Of a stretch of 64,000 nt of DNA, positions 38,701 through 51,134 are shown one piece after another. Under the pieces are notes generated by a model. It did not search any database. It worked only from the letters and a program-made list of their open reading frames with translations, and had not been told where the DNA came from. Source of the DNA: Ricinus communis. Its lineage: Eukaryota > Streptophyta > Magnoliopsida > Malpighiales > Euphorbiaceae. The first letter of the stretch is position 1, and each line of letters starts with the position of its first letter. The stretch spans positions 6,512,501 through 6,576,500 of the forward strand of contig NC_063260.1 in the NCBI RefSeq assembly GCF_019578655.1, in the 5' to 3' direction. Made by a program: the position numbers and the translations under genes.

Positions 38701-41700
38701 TTAAATACACGAATTCTCAAATATATTTCAAGTTTACCATGTAACCAATTAGCATGAGATTTCAATTGTGGTGCCCAATGATATAAGAATTGTATTTCCA
38801 TCTCCAAGCGATGTCAAGAAGAAGCACTAATTTTAAATGAATCAATGTAAAGAGGGCTAATCTAAAGTTGAAAAGAGTCTTATTAGTGGTTGGACTGACG
38901 ACATAAGATGAGAAAGAGAGAGAGCAAGTGATCAAAGGATTTTTAAACTATTTCTAGCAATATTGAGGCAAGTGAAAATAATTATATCCAAGGGCTCATA
39001 GGCTCTCTTTTGAGACCAAAATCATAATGTTTGATAAAATCGAATGAATAAGATTAATCAGTCTAACCATTACATGATAGAATGGAAATAAATTTGGAAG
39101 TTGGCATATTTAATTTTGATAAAAATTTAGATTTCGTGATAGAATTGAGAATTCGTTAAAAGTCTATGATCTTTTTATTACTAGACCTATCTTTTCCAAT
39201 TATTGGTTGATGCCCTCATGGTGAGGCAGTGGTCTCTTAGCCATTTTACATGCTTTTATCCCTTAGTTGGAGGCATTTGTCCACCACACGAAACAGTAGA
39301 AGAAAGTTAATATCCTTGCCAACACTACAACAGCCAAGAAACATAAAAGAGAATTTTTTTGATTAAAAACCTATGAAGCACAGACACTTCCCGAGGGTTG
39401 ACATGTATGTTCCTGTATTCCAGGAACACATATGGGACACGTATTCTTCTTCTTCTTTTTTTACTTATTTATAAGCTATGCTTGGGCCACATAGAGACAT
39501 GCAGAGGACATGACGATTTAAAAGTTTGCAAAACTTTGGAGCAAATTTGAAAAAGAAAGGATCTTTTTTAAATAACTCAAAAAATATTGGGTCAAAGTAC
39601 AAAAATAGAAAACATAATTTTCCAAGAAAACTCTAACCGCTCTAATCTCTATCTATCACACTTAATTCATAAAAGAAAAAGAAATTCTCTACTCTCTGCT
39701 CCATCACTCTGCAATCTGTAGCTTTCTTTTCCCCTCAAATTCTTTTCTGCAGCTCCTCTCTAATTCTTTCCCACAATTTCTATGAATCATGAATGTTATT
39801 TATATAAATTTGCGTTGTAATAGTTCTCATTGTATTTATTCCTTAACAAAATTGTTGTATCCTTGTCATGACTTTTTAGAAAATGTTGTTTCCCGTACCC
39901 GTACTCCTATTTGTATCCATGTGCATGTCACTTCTTCATAGACTAATACCCTTAGACTTCAAATGTTTCACCAAAAATAACTTGCATATGGAAAACATTT
40001 TTGAGGAATGAATTATTTCCGTGGGTTAGTGTAAATTTGAAATGAGCTAGAAGTTATTCTTTAGTATTTGAAGTACATCGGACAAATGAATTTCTTGCAT
40101 GACTTGGAGATTTTCATACCTATATGAACTACCTATTTTTATTTATAGTAAGATTGAAGACAAATTAAAATTATAAAAAAAGGGGAAAGGAAGAACAAGA
40201 AGAAGAAGAAGAAAAGAAATTAAAAGATAGACTGTGGAAGACATAGAGGACAATGACAGCTAATAGCTGCCACCATAGGTAATGGACTAATGAGTACATA
40301 CGTATATGATTCTCTTGTAAGTTCCTTCACATTTTACAAGTTTGTGGGAATTTCCAAAGCACTTTCCATAAAAGAAACAAGAGGTCATAAATTTTCCTTA
40401 AAAATTGCTTAGTTTAATGTTTCTATACATGCCCAAGCACAAGAAAATGCAGAATGTATTTTTGTGAAGCACATTGATCTATAAAGAAATTTTGATGGCC
40501 AGGGAATCTATAAAGAAATTTTGATGACCAGGGAACACTAAATTTGTTTTACTGCAAAAACAGGAAGACGTGGCAAAGGCAAGCTTCAATGTCCAAATAA
40601 ATTACTACTGCAAACCATAGCCATTGCTGACTTTTGAAAAGAAAATTTCACCCCCTTAGACAGAAAGTAGATAGGCAATTTACTATCTATCATGGATTTA
40701 TGAACTTTGAAAGAAATAAACTTCACAGTCACTAACAAATAATGAAGTTAAAATTAGTAAAGATATTTGAAGAAAACTATATGATGGCAAGCTTTAAGAC
40801 AAAAAGAGCACAAGAGTATGGCAAGTGTTAAGACAAAAAGAGCACAAAAGTCAGATAGGACACATGTAGCAATAGCTAGAAGTTTCGGGATTTAACATGA
40901 AGAAAAATGAGTAAGATGTTTACCTGAATGCAAAAGCAAATAGGAGAAGAAAAATAGGAGCTGCAGATTTACACTGCACGTACAGAAATAAAAAATTTTA
41001 GCCCAGCATACAAGTCGAGAACCACCAGATTCACAAAATAATATTTATGAAGGATCAAAGAAATTCCAGATGGCACCTAAAGGAACGAACCATTGTGGCA
41101 AATGTAACGGAGATGAAAACAAGGGATGCATTACTCAGGTTAACGTCCAATGCTGTTCCAAGAGCTGTTGGTACAACTGTGAAAGGGAAAGTCCATCTGT
41201 AGCATTAGTTGATAGAAAAGTCAATTAAACAAGTTATATAGAATTTCGCAGCAAAAAATATAAAAGAACGGCAAATCATTACTTAGAATATTTTGAACTA
41301 AAGAAAAAGAGAAGCAGTTAAATACCTTTATTAATTTAATCAATTAGGTCTGAAATATCTATGGAACTTCTCACCTCAAATATGTTAATTAAGTTAGCAT
41401 TTTAATAAATCTTTCCCAGTGTTGCAAAACATGTTTATGTCATATCTTTTTGGACAAAAATTTACATAATTCACATGGGAGACTTCCTAGTCAAGAAAAT
41501 GGGACTACACAGATTCAGTTTTGCTGAGCTAATGCTTTTATGTCATAGAACCTTTTTTCCTATTTACAGAAAATAAGAGCAGAAATGGCTTGAACTATGG
41601 CACACTGATTTTTTTTTTATTTGAAATCAAAAGCTACGAAGGCTTGGTGTAAGCTCTCAGCAACGGCCACAAAGAAAGAGGTTATTACCAAAACAATAAA

Positions 41701-42104
41701 ACCCTCATGGAAATGCTGAAGGAAGTAGTCACTTCAAGTTTTACAGGATGTATGAAATAAGAGTAATACATGTTTAATCGGTATAAAAAGCTGTAATTAT
41801 GAAATCATAACAACTGTTTTTTGGGATTAAAAATGATAATTTTTTATAAGTTAACAAAAAATATTTAATTCTTAAGATATTTGAATTTAAAATTCAAAAA
41901 TATAAATTTGTCATTAGATTCAGGTTGGTTCAAACAATAGAAGTAAATTTATTTTTAATAATACTTATTATATATCTAATTACCTACATATTTATTCTTA
42001 TAATATAAACAAACTCACAATTGAAATAAATGATACTCTTTTTATACTTTTAGTACTAAGAAGTTGTGCTTTTCACTTTTGATAGATGATACTCTACGTG
42101 CATT

Positions 42105-42136
<32 letters not shown>

Positions 42137-44102
42137 GCTAAACTGTAAAATATGAACTTCTCTCATAGTTTTGTTTAATAAAAGACAAAACTAAAGCAGT
42201 TATATTATACATGACAAATTAATCTTTAAAAAAACCAAGATGCACAAAAAAAAATGTAGATCGAATTATTTCTGCGAATTTAATTAAAAATACAATGCAT
42301 ATGACATAATATATCAATATTTGGTTAGATGGAAGGTGGTGTTGGTGTCAATTTTTAGGAGGCAAGTTCAACTTTTTCACGAATTAATATAGAATTTTTC
42401 AGTTGAGGACATAGCAACTAAAAGGATGCCAATTTTCCCTTGATTTCATTGTCTATCTATTTGAACGATGAGCAGTCACTCAACCTATCAGTTACCAGCC
42501 AATTCAAGCAAGTTAGAGCAGGATTTTAGAAGAGGTTTGAGATGCAGATATATCCAAAGACTAGATAGGTTCCCAATGTTTACTCTTAATCGCATGGCCA
42601 ATCTAGGTATGACAACAGTTATAACACTGATACGAATCAACTAATAGTTCTCTTAAGGTTTATTATCACAAAGAAAAGTCCTCATTCACCTGTCTTTAAT
42701 GTGAATTCTTTGACCCTCATACAATGGAGTAAATGAGGCATGCAAGTACAAGCATCATGGATCACATGTATAAATACAATAAAGCATGCACATAAGCTTT
42801 GCACATGATAAGCATATCAATGAACTGAAACACCAGAACTCCCCAAAAAACGGTTTCAGTACAAAGTAAAAACCTCCTGAAACCAAAATGAATCTCTCAA
42901 TTCTGTTTTCACCTTGTCCCGTGACCAGTTTAACTTTCCCAATCAAGAAAAAGTCCGGAACCAAAAGTGCAAGCATTAAATGCATCATGCAAGTTCTCAT
43001 TACTATTCTAGATGGGAAACTCGTTATGAGAAAATTCAACCCCATCCCAAACACTTAAATAGTTGAATTAAAGCCCCAAGATCTCTGTTTCAAGCTTCCA
43101 TATGAAACAACATAAGGCACAAATAAAAATTCCATAAGAATATCATGCACTGGCCTGTTCAGGAATATTATGAGAACAAAGTCCAATTACTTAGAGCAAT
43201 AAAGCAAAAGAGAATATAGAAGTACTACACTACCTCTCACAAAATAATCCTTCCATGTCATGGTAACTGTGACTTGAAATCTGTGGGACCAAAACCACGT
43301 GATAAACTTCGATAAAACAGCTTGCATGGAGAAATGGACAGTGTTCATCAGTAATGGAGCTGGGAATTTTCCCAAGTCATCTCCTAAGAGAGTTTTATTA
43401 TACCTGCACAAACCAGCACACATCACAAAAAGGAATAGAGAAAAAAAAAAGAACTATGTCTCAACCTAAAATATGAAGATATAAGGCTCAGGATTATTAA
43501 CGTCTAAGATGAACTTACAATGTCAAAAATGTGCTGAAAGTGTACCAGACAAGTATGAAAAACAAAGTCTTCAACACATCAGCAGGAGATACAGGGCTCT
43601 CAGACTTTGGTGGCAACCTTTCAGGAATGTAGGAAGAATTGGCACAATCATCACTAGTATTTGATGAAAGCATCTCGGCAGAAGACCCATTTTCAATATC
43701 AAAGGGCACATAATTCTCTTTTTCCTTTCCTCTGTTGTGTATATTGATTTCATGATCCATGGTGTGAAAATTAATTTCATGATCCAAGGTCTTTATATTG
43801 ATCTCTTGATCCATGGTATTACTATCATTCGAGTGGGCACTTTCGTTCTGAGACGTCTTGTTACACTGAAATCTATCAGTATCTACATTTCCATTTTCAA
43901 TCATGGGCTGGTGAACCAAAGGCAACTCGAAGTCAGAGTCTTCGACAGTTGCATCAGAATTTTCTAATTGATGTTCAAAATTACCGTTTGCAACTTCATC
44001 ACACAAATGTGAGAAAAAAGGGTCTTTCTGGATAGGTGAATTTTGAATTTCACTAGGATTGTAAATAACTTCTCGATTATTACTGGAACAATCGTCTAGC
44101 AT
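32743..44102 (-). CDS. Sugar-phosphate/phosphate translocator-like membrane protein (At1g06470 type), 11 coding exons
   Basis: Coding exons in transcript order: 44102-43519, 43403-43234, 41176-41091, 40973-40924, 37267-37200, 37099-36999, 36831-36819, 36319-36135, 34810-34724, 33737-33643 and 32863-32743. All use GT-AG borders and compatible phases, giving 519 residues. The first ~175 residues are polar, acidic and probably cytosolic. From VLKTLFFILVWYTFSTF onward it is a TPT/nucleotide-sugar-transporter fold with about ten hydrophobic segments. Landmarks are YNKTLLG, FPAPLLMNTVHFS, VPTALGTALDVNLSN, KSAAPIFLLLFAFAF, GFRWCMTQILLQ and SVTSAVTVTIAGVVKEAVTI. The C-terminus is charged (EEMDDQDD). 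The ATG at 44102 is the first after an in-frame stop ten codons upstream. Family members exchange phosphorylated sugars or nucleotide sugars across Golgi, ER or plastid membranes; the substrate here is unknown. An alternative name is EamA/DMT-superfamily transporter. Confidence 0.92.
34145..34677. mobile_element. Mutator-type MITE with perfect 9-bp target duplication (in a translocator intron)
   Basis: 533 bp flanked by identical TTTAAATAA at 34136-34144 and 34678-34686. The arms start GGGTAAAGTTTAAAAAATTA and, inverted from the right end, GGGTAAACTTCAAAAAACTA. They continue to match through TTTTGTATCAAAAGA and CATGTGTTT for about 110 bp. No coding capacity. It lies between the exons at 34724 and 33737. 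Confidence 0.9.
34870..36060 (-). mobile_element. LINE (RTE-like) reverse-transcriptase remnant in a translocator intron
   Basis: Minus-strand frames contain DLNLVYDRVR (cf. the family's D-x-x-K-A-Y-D-R-V) and TVGLHKGSAFSP (cf. G-L-x-Q-G-S-A-L-S-P), separated by stops. Towards its 3' end, near 34900-34925, is a CCGACCCACATAGTTGGGAA tail, a sequence often seen at the end of plant RTE-type LINEs. It is inserted between the exons at 36135 and 34810 in the same orientation as the host gene. Confidence 0.65.
36819..36831 (-). CDS. 13-nt microexon of the translocator gene
   Basis: Minus strand AAAGAAGAATATG, preceded by an AG (CATAAAG) and followed by GTAGTG. It supplies Lys-Glu-Glu-Tyr and the first base of Gly. 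The exon at 37099-36999 ends in phase 0 after Gln, and the exon at 36319 needs one extra base, so a 3n+1 insert is required. Arabidopsis At1g06470 has a similar KETFG here, as I remember it. The acceptor has a weak pyrimidine tract. Confidence 0.72.
40476..40536. repeat. 29-bp tandem repeat in a translocator intron
   Basis: Two near-identical units with TCTATAAAGAAATTTTGATG at 40478 and 40507. Confidence 0.8.
40784..40851. repeat. 34-bp tandem repeat in a translocator intron
   Basis: Two units beginning ATGGCAAG at 40784 and 40818, both containing TTAAGACAAAAAGAGCACAA. Confidence 0.8.
42110..42136. repeat. TA microsatellite
   Basis: About 13 TA units in a translocator intron. Confidence 0.85.
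43737..43817 (-). repeat. Triplicated 27-bp coding repeat (9-residue units)
   Basis: Within exon 1 of the translocator gene, residues 96-122 are three units: TMDQEINIK, TLDHEINFH and TMDHEINIH. The DNA units are similarly related (CATGATCCATGG / CATGATCCAAGG / CTTGATCCATGG). The frame is preserved. Confidence 0.92.
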
Positions 44103-44342
44103 CTCTTTTTGAATTGTAACTTAAATCCATCCGCATACTCCAACCCAATGCAATACAATTCTAATGGTGAATCAATATTTGGCTGCGGCATGTCGCAAAA
44201 GCCATCACAGCATTTCAAGAAAATAAATATTCTTTATTCCAAATATCAAAACTTTATACAAAAAATCGACCTTATGAACTAAGATAAAATCAACTCAGTA
44301 CAATGGACTATATCAAGAAGAAGAATTCAATTGAAACGCAAC

Positions 44343-44579
44343 CTGTTCAAATCAAAAAGTAGACAAATTTCAGATAAGAAATGCATAATCTTTGTTACAA
44401 CCAGAACACAATATTCATATCTTTTAGAAACAAATTTAGGGTTATTCTCGAAGAACGAATATAACTGATAAAATCAGCTGATACAAGAATCAACAAAAAG
44501 AATATACAGAATGAAAAAAACGAGAAAGAAACAAGAAAAAATAAACAAAAGACAAAGAACGAAGAGACATTGAACAAAC
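44343..44579 (-). other. Probable 5' UTR intron of the translocator gene
   Basis: Minus-strand donor TTTTCAG|GTTTGTTC (exon end at 44580) and acceptor TTTGAACAG|GTTGCG (exon start at 44342) would remove 237 nt from the leader before the ATG at 44102. Inferred from splice motifs only. Confidence 0.45.
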
Positions 44580-44644
44580 CTGAAAAAATTCAAATTCAGA
44601 CAGATCTAAGAGCCCTCTGAATCTGATATTTCAAGAACGTACTT

Positions 44645-44652
44645 TATTTATA
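44645..44652 (-). promoter_or_regulatory. Putative TATA box of the translocator gene
   Basis: Minus-strand CTATAAATAAAG, about 65 bp upstream of the proposed 5' UTR donor. This places a start site near 44615-44620. Confidence 0.5.
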
Positions 44653-44699
44653 GGTGTTGAATAATATCAGAGAGAACTGAGATCTGTTTTTCTTTTTAA

Positions 44700-46475
44700 A
44701 ATAAGTACAAAATATATTTAGGTGGTACGTTTGGTAGTGTGATATTTGGTTGAAGGGTACTGTCCGGTGCTGTTTCTTATTGAAATTATAAAGCGTAGAT
44801 TTAAAGACACAAGACTCATTTTTCTCTTTATTTATTATTACTCCACCACTCCTATTTTCTTTTTACAAAGAAATGCGAATTTATAATTTTTTTATTTTCT
44901 TATTCCGATGATTGAATTATTTTTATTTAATTAAATATTTAGATTTATTAAAAATATTTAATATAATATTTCTGGCAAATTTCGCAGGTTATTTTAAAGA
45001 GATAAATTAACTTGAATATCATTATTTTAAATTTTTTATTTTTTATCTTTTCTTATTTTTTATCTATCTTCTACATTATCATTCAAAAACTTATTTATTA
45101 TTTTAAAATTTAAAAAATAATAATAATTTTTTAATAATATTTATTATTATTTTACTTTTTATATTCACTTTAAAAATAAAGTAAAAATAAAATATATCCT
45201 ACCACTTCAAAATAATTAAAAAAGAAAGAGCTACTATTAAACTTTTGAAAAAATATTTAAAAAATGATGAGTAAATTTCAAACAAATAAATAAAAATAAA
45301 AAAAATTAATCTAAAATCTTTACTATTTTAACATTAACAGAAAATTTAATAAAAAGAATAAAAAGAGATAAAAATTAAAAAACTAAAAAATTGAAAAATA
45401 TTGTAAATAAAAAAATAAGAATATTTAAATTATTTTATATATAAAATAAATTAAAATATTTTTTAATCTGTAAATTTATAAGAGATACTATAATGTACCT
45501 AAATGAATAGATTTAGATATTTATTGAATAAAAAATTAGTTCAAACACTAAAATAAAAAAATTAAACCATTAAAATACTATACTTATAATTATTTCTTCT
45601 TTTTATAATGTTTAGATCAGAATTTCTTTCCATAAGCAAAGAAAATATTATTTGACAAATTATTTTACTTTCCTTTGTGTAAGTATTAAGAAAAGTCTCA
45701 AACTGGAATCCATTCTTTTTTATCAAAAAACTTAAAAGTAATATTCAACTCCTCGTGCTTTAATTTGTTACTCGAGTTTTCTCATCCATCAATTAGTGAG
45801 AGATATGTAATTTGTAGTAAGTAATTTATAAATACAAGACCATTTTGTAATTAATAAATTTGTTAGAACTATGATGAATAAAAAATAAAAAATTGATAAA
45901 TAATAAATAGAGTTTTTAAATCGTGTTGTATGTGCTATTCTTGAATACTTATTTAAAATTTTAATTTTATTAGTTATGAAGTTAGATATATTTAACTCAA
46001 ATTCAACTAAAATTTTAAAATTTATATATATAAAGGTTGAATCTTAAAAAATTGATAGGTGTTTATAATTTGGCACATAAGTATAATTTTAACATAATTT
46101 TACAATAAAAACATATTTATGATATAAAATTTTATATTTGTTGCATTCTTATGGTATTAATATTACAATAAAGATACAATACATTCATTATCATTAATTT
46201 ATAAGTGTAATTAGTATATTTAATTAATAAATTAAAACAGAAAATTTTAAAATATTAAAATTCTATTAGAAAAGAATTATACAATAATAAATTTGATTCT
46301 AATATTATCAACTACACTACTTTAGAAAATTTAGTATATATATATTTAATTTATTATTACTCAAATTTTATATATAAAATCTCTTAATTGAAAATTTAGT
46401 TTAATTTTTAAATTAAAAATTATTTATAATCAAAATAATAATTTATCCGTGGTACTAAGAAAATGAGCAACTAGT
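44700..46475. other. AT-rich intergenic DNA, nothing recognised
   Basis: Very AT-rich, with no open frame of note, no clear inverted repeat and no RNA gene. Confidence 0.5.
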
Positions 46476-46483
46476 TTATTAAG

Positions 46484-47111
46484 ATGGTGTTTGGTTCAGA
46501 GGTTTGATACAGCTCATAGTTATTTCTTACTGAACATCTATATATAAAGCATTTAGTAAAGACTTAAAAGACAACAGCTAATAGCTGATAATTGATTTAA
46601 TCTCAATGAGCTTATTGTATCAGCTCTATTTTAGAGTTTTTTCTTATTAGCCGATTTGATTTCTCATTAAAATTTATTAATAATAACTTACTTTAAGTTG
46701 ATCTCATAAGATTAAATTTTTATATTTTATAATAATTATTATTACTTTAAATATTCTTAATAGTTTAAATAATTATAATATTTATAATTATAGTATTTGA
46801 AATTAGAAATTTTATATTAGTAGAATTTAAATTTAAATTTTATTTTTAAAATTACTTTTATAAATATTATTAATAATAAATACAATTGAGCTAAAGAAAA
46901 TTAACTATAATATTTTTAATTATTATAAGTTATTTTATTAATTTGTATTGTTAAATATAATATAATAAAATAGATTAATATTTAATAATAAATTAAACCT
47001 TCAATGGTCATTTAATATACTAATAGCAACCGCTAATAAGATTTTATCACACGGTTTAATTAATTAGCTACCAGCTATCAGCTGCATTAATCGTCTGAAT
47101 CAAACAGGCTC
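46484..47111. mobile_element. hAT-like MITE, 628 bp
   Basis: The left end ATGGTGTTTGGTTCAGAGG and the inverted right end GAGCCTGTTTGATTCAGACG match over most of 18 bases. The flanks TTATTAAG (46476-46483) and TAATAAAG (47112-47119) look like an 8-bp target duplication with two changes. GTGTTTGG-type ends and 8-bp duplications are usual in hAT MITEs. The interior is AT-rich and non-coding. Confidence 0.7.
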
Positions 47112-48377
47112 TAATAAAGTTTAAACCAATAATATTCTATACTAAGTAACCAAGAAAAAACATCCATTTTCATTTAATGGAGTTTTTGTCGTTATAACCT
47201 TGAGGGAGGATTTTCAAACTATATCTAGACTTTAGAGTTCTTCTCTTATTTTCTCTCTCAATGATAGCTTAAGGTACGATTTTAATCATTTTTGTTGGAA
47301 TTTGGATTTATTTGCTTATAATAAATTGATCGAAATTCATTTATGTTTAATAAAAATATAAGGTTATCTAATTATTTAGTAACCGCAGCTCAATTACTGT
47401 TTTTCACTTATAAAAAATAAAAAGAAGGGACTACTTTAAGATACACATATACATACTCTTTACAAGATAAAACAAACTTTATTTACAATTATAACAAGAC
47501 AAATGAAATTTGGATTATGAACAGTGGCGTCAAAGCCTAAATGTGTTGATTATTTTATAATTCAGATGATCCAATTGATTATTTTTATGTTATGGCATTA
47601 AAAATAAATTTTTAAATTCTGTAATAATAGTTAAGACAATACCTCTTAGTATTTTTTACTCTTGATAAACTATTATTCGTGCCATACAAATTATATGTTC
47701 TTAAAATAGAATATAATGCCTTTAAACTGATATAAAGAACGCAATTTTTAAATTATGTGATGAAAGTTATAATTATGCAACGTTAGAATCTTAAAAATTG
47801 AAATATGAAAACCTTTTACTTTATGGTAAGTGTCAGCATCCGTTTTCTAGATCTAGATATAAAAAAATATTACGGAAAATCTAATTATAAAAGTTATTTT
47901 TTCTTTTGAGCCTTGAAAGGTTAAGGACGGTTAAATCTCAATTAGAGTTGTGAATAATTAAATCAAAAATTATTCTATGATTTCAATTTAGACTAATTGA
48001 TGGAAAGACTTTCAGGGGTGAAATTATAAATTTTGAAATTTCAAGGACTAGAGTGTAAAAGCCGCAAACTCTTTAGCCCTTGAGCTAGTCGGCTTTCCTT
48101 ATAGCTGAATTGGTTCTACAGAGTCCAGATTGGCTTCAAATTTGGAATATGATGTCATTTTATGTAATTTTTCACTTTAAAATGTCAAAATTAATAGAAA
48201 TACGTCTTCTAGAATATTTTATTGATAAATATTTGAATTTTTAATGATTTTTCATGATTTATTCAATATTTATCAATAAACACTATTGATATGTCCAAAA
48301 TTAGTTTTTCAATTATAGATATTTATAAAATTTAAGAACATATATCAAAAAGCTTTTAGGGTTTCTTAAACCTTCCC

Positions 48378-48385
48378 TATAAATA
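48378..48385 (+). promoter_or_regulatory. LTR TATA box, copy 1
   Basis: TATAAATA in CCCTATAAATAGAATAGG, repeated 662 bp downstream at 49040. Confidence 0.5.
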
Positions 48386-48769
48386 GAATAGGAAGCAATG
48401 AGCATAGGGTTAGCAATTCTCAACAGAACGATATTAAGTTTTCAAGAGGCAAGACACATTCTCAAAATTTAAACACAAAAATCTTTAAACACTGTGGATT
48501 CCTACCCTATTTTCGATTCAACCTCCTCATCATCACCTGATACTTGAGTATTTACACAATATGGTGACAACCCGAGGGTTTCAAAGCATTCACATGATCA
48601 TGTTTTTCCTCTTTTTTTTCTTTGTGTGTTTCTTATTATTTTTGTTATTAGAAACATATTAGGAATAATGTAATTATCTTTCCATGATCATTCTTTATGC
48701 CATATATACTTAGAATTATGTTCTAGCATGAATTTATATATTTCTACCCCATGCATGTTTTCTAAATTT

Positions 48770-49735
48770 TGAACCTGATAACTTTTATGTTCTTGGGTTT
48801 TGAATTTAATAACTTCTATATTCTTGAATTTTGAATATGATAACTGCTATGCTCCTGGATTTTGAATCTGATAATTTCTATGCTCTTGGATTTTAAATCT
48901 GATAACTTTTATATCTTTGGATTTTTAAATCTCAGTATTTATCAATAAACACTCCTAATAAATCTAAAATTAGTTTTTTACTTATGGACATTTATTGTAA
49001 GTTGAGAATGTATATCAATAGGATTTCTTAAACCTTCTCTATAAATAGAATAGGAAGCCTTGAACTTAAGGTTAGCAATTCTCAACAATTTGTTTTGACA
49101 ATTCTCAACAGAACGACAGTAAGTTTTCAAGAGGTAATACACATTCTCAAAAATAAAAAATAAAAAATAAAAACCTTTAAACACTCTGGATGTCTTTCCT
49201 ATTTTTTATTAAACCTCATACTCATCACTTAAGACTCGAGGATCTACACAATACGGTGATAACCTGAGGATTTAAAAGCATTCACATCATCATCTTTCTC
49301 CTCTTTTTTTATTTTCTTTATATTTTTCTTATTATCTTTGTTATTAGAAACATGTTATAAGTAATATAATTGTCTTTATGTGATCGTTCTTTATACCATA
49401 TATGGTTAGAATTAGATTCTAGCATGAATTTATATGTTTCTACTTCATGCATGTTTTCTAGTTTTTGAATCTGATAACTTCTATGTTCTAGGGTTTTGAA
49501 TTTGATAACTTCTATGTTCTTAGGTTTTGAATCTGATAACTTCTATGCTCTTGGGTTTTGAATATAATAACTTCCATGCTCTTGGATTTTAAATCTGATA
49601 ACTTTTACATTTTTTTTATTTTGAATCTAATAACTTATATATTCGGTTTTTAATATGATAATGTTTATGTTTTTGGGTTTAGAATCTGATAACTTCTATG
49701 TTCTTAAATTTTGAATATGATAATCCTATATTATA
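48770..49735 (+). repeat. Minisatellite arrays, ~32-bp unit
   Basis: Units of the form TTTTGAATCTGATAACTTCT followed by ATG-(C/T)TCTTGGG are repeated about five times at 48770-48930 and about eight times at 49465-49735, at the end of each copy of the 669-bp duplication. Confidence 0.85.
49040..49047 (+). promoter_or_regulatory. LTR TATA box, copy 2
   Basis: TATAAATA in CTCTATAAATAGAATAGG, equivalent to the box at 48378. Confidence 0.5.
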
Positions 49736-51134
49736 AATGAATAGATCAACATGTTAGGTTTTCTTTAATAATAATTCACCTGTGTTTACATGATTAGATC
49801 AAAATTTTATTAATTTTATATGATTAGCCTAATATTTATGCTTTTAGGAAACTACCATGTTTATTTACTATAAGTTTTTTTTTTCATCAATTCAATCTTT
49901 CTTTTTTAAAAGATAGGTCTATCTATGTATTATTCGATGTTTTGTGCATTTTCTAACTGAATTTACATGTTTTCATGCATTTATCTCATATATTTGGGAG
50001 TTCGAGTACCAAAACTATCAAATATTCTGGTGGGTTCTATGATGTAGCCAATATATAGCTGTTCGTCTAATTAGTCACAAGTTTTTTTTGATTTCAATGA
50101 TTTTTGCCTTCTTTTTAGCAATTTTAACTATTTTCAAGTTAATTAGTTGTAATAGGATTGTATAATTTAGTTTAATTATCACTTTTTTCATATTTTTCTT
50201 TATTTTTGCTTTACATTTTTATAATTTGACATCAAGTGCCTACGTTGTGATTAAAAACTAAAATATGGACATCTAGACCTAGGGCTTATAATTGGACTTT
50301 TGTATGTAATTTGTAGCCTATTAGGTTTTAGAAAGATGGAAAAGTGGGCTTAAATTATAAAATTCACTTATACTTAGATGGGTTTTGCCATGTTTAATTA
50401 TGAATTTATTCACTTAGATTAGAAAAACTAAATCGGGCCTTGACATGTAAAATGTAGCACATTTAGGAGACATACTTGGTAAGTAAAGTATAATTTATAA
50501 TTAGGCTAGACTAAGTGGACCTCTTTGTACATAATCGAATAGTTAACTTATGCTAACAACATAAATGAAAATTGGACTTAACTAAAATGGGCTAAATTTA
50601 GGTGGACCTCATATGTTGTAGTGCTTGGTGTATAGAAAATATTCATGTTGTACTTATAAAGAATGGGCCACTAAATAATAAACTTGAAAACAAGGATATA
50701 CAAATAAGGAAGTGGCTTCCGGATCCATCTCTAGATGTGGCGAAGCTTCCTTAGTGCTTAGTGTGTTGAAAATATTCATGTTCTACTTACAAAGAATGGG
50801 CCATTAAATAATAAAATTGAAAATAAGGATACACAAATAAAAAAGTTGGCTTTCGGATCCATCTTATAGAATCTAGTATGCCACTCAATTAGTAAAATTG
50901 TCCCATAAAAATACCCAAGTGGCGACTCCCTTTCTTTGTACTAATCTCTGTTACTAGTTAGCATGTTTCCAATTAGGTTGAAAAGGCTTGGAGTGCTGTA
51001 GTCGCTAGAGGCACTTGGATGCGGGTCCGAAATCGCCGACCACAATAAGTACAACAACTTTGGCCTAATTTTACTCTAGCATTTTATACCGTAATATAAA
51101 CATATTTTTGTAGTATGCAATATGATTTTTAATT

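Larger units (their letters stand above)
48267..49610 (+). repeat. 669-bp tandem duplication inside the LTR
   Basis: TATTTATCAATAAACACT occurs at 48267 and 48936. From there both copies run in parallel: TTTCTTAAACCTTC, CTATAAATAGAATAGGAAGC, TTAGCAATTCTCAACA, AGTAAGTTTTCAAGAGG or similar, TTTAAACACT, ACACAATA(T/C)GGTGA, GATTCTAGCATGAATTTATA or similar, and CATGCATGTTTTCTA. Copy 2 has extra short insertions. Confidence 0.9.
47829..50917 (+). mobile_element. Long (3.1 kb) Tat/Ogre-like LTR with internal duplication
   Basis: It begins TGTCAGCATC at 47829 and ends ACCCA at 50917. Two bases later comes TGGCGACTCCC (50920-50930), a primer-binding-like motif, so it fits a TG...CA LTR. A related sequence in inverted orientation starts TGTCAATTTTC at 61037. 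The LTR contains a 669-bp tandem duplication, each copy with a TATAAATA box, and an expanded ~32-bp minisatellite. No gag or pol of this element follows, so it is a truncated or solo LTR. Confidence 0.65.

Noticed and set aside
39370..39470. CTATGAAGCACAGACACTTC-type sequence as a gene fragment
   Set aside because: It resembles a widespread plant repeat. No open frame or terminal structure could be defined.
42755..43054. 99-codon minus-strand frame between translocator exons
   Set aside because: Exons 43234 and 41176 join in phase without it, and it matches no part of the family.
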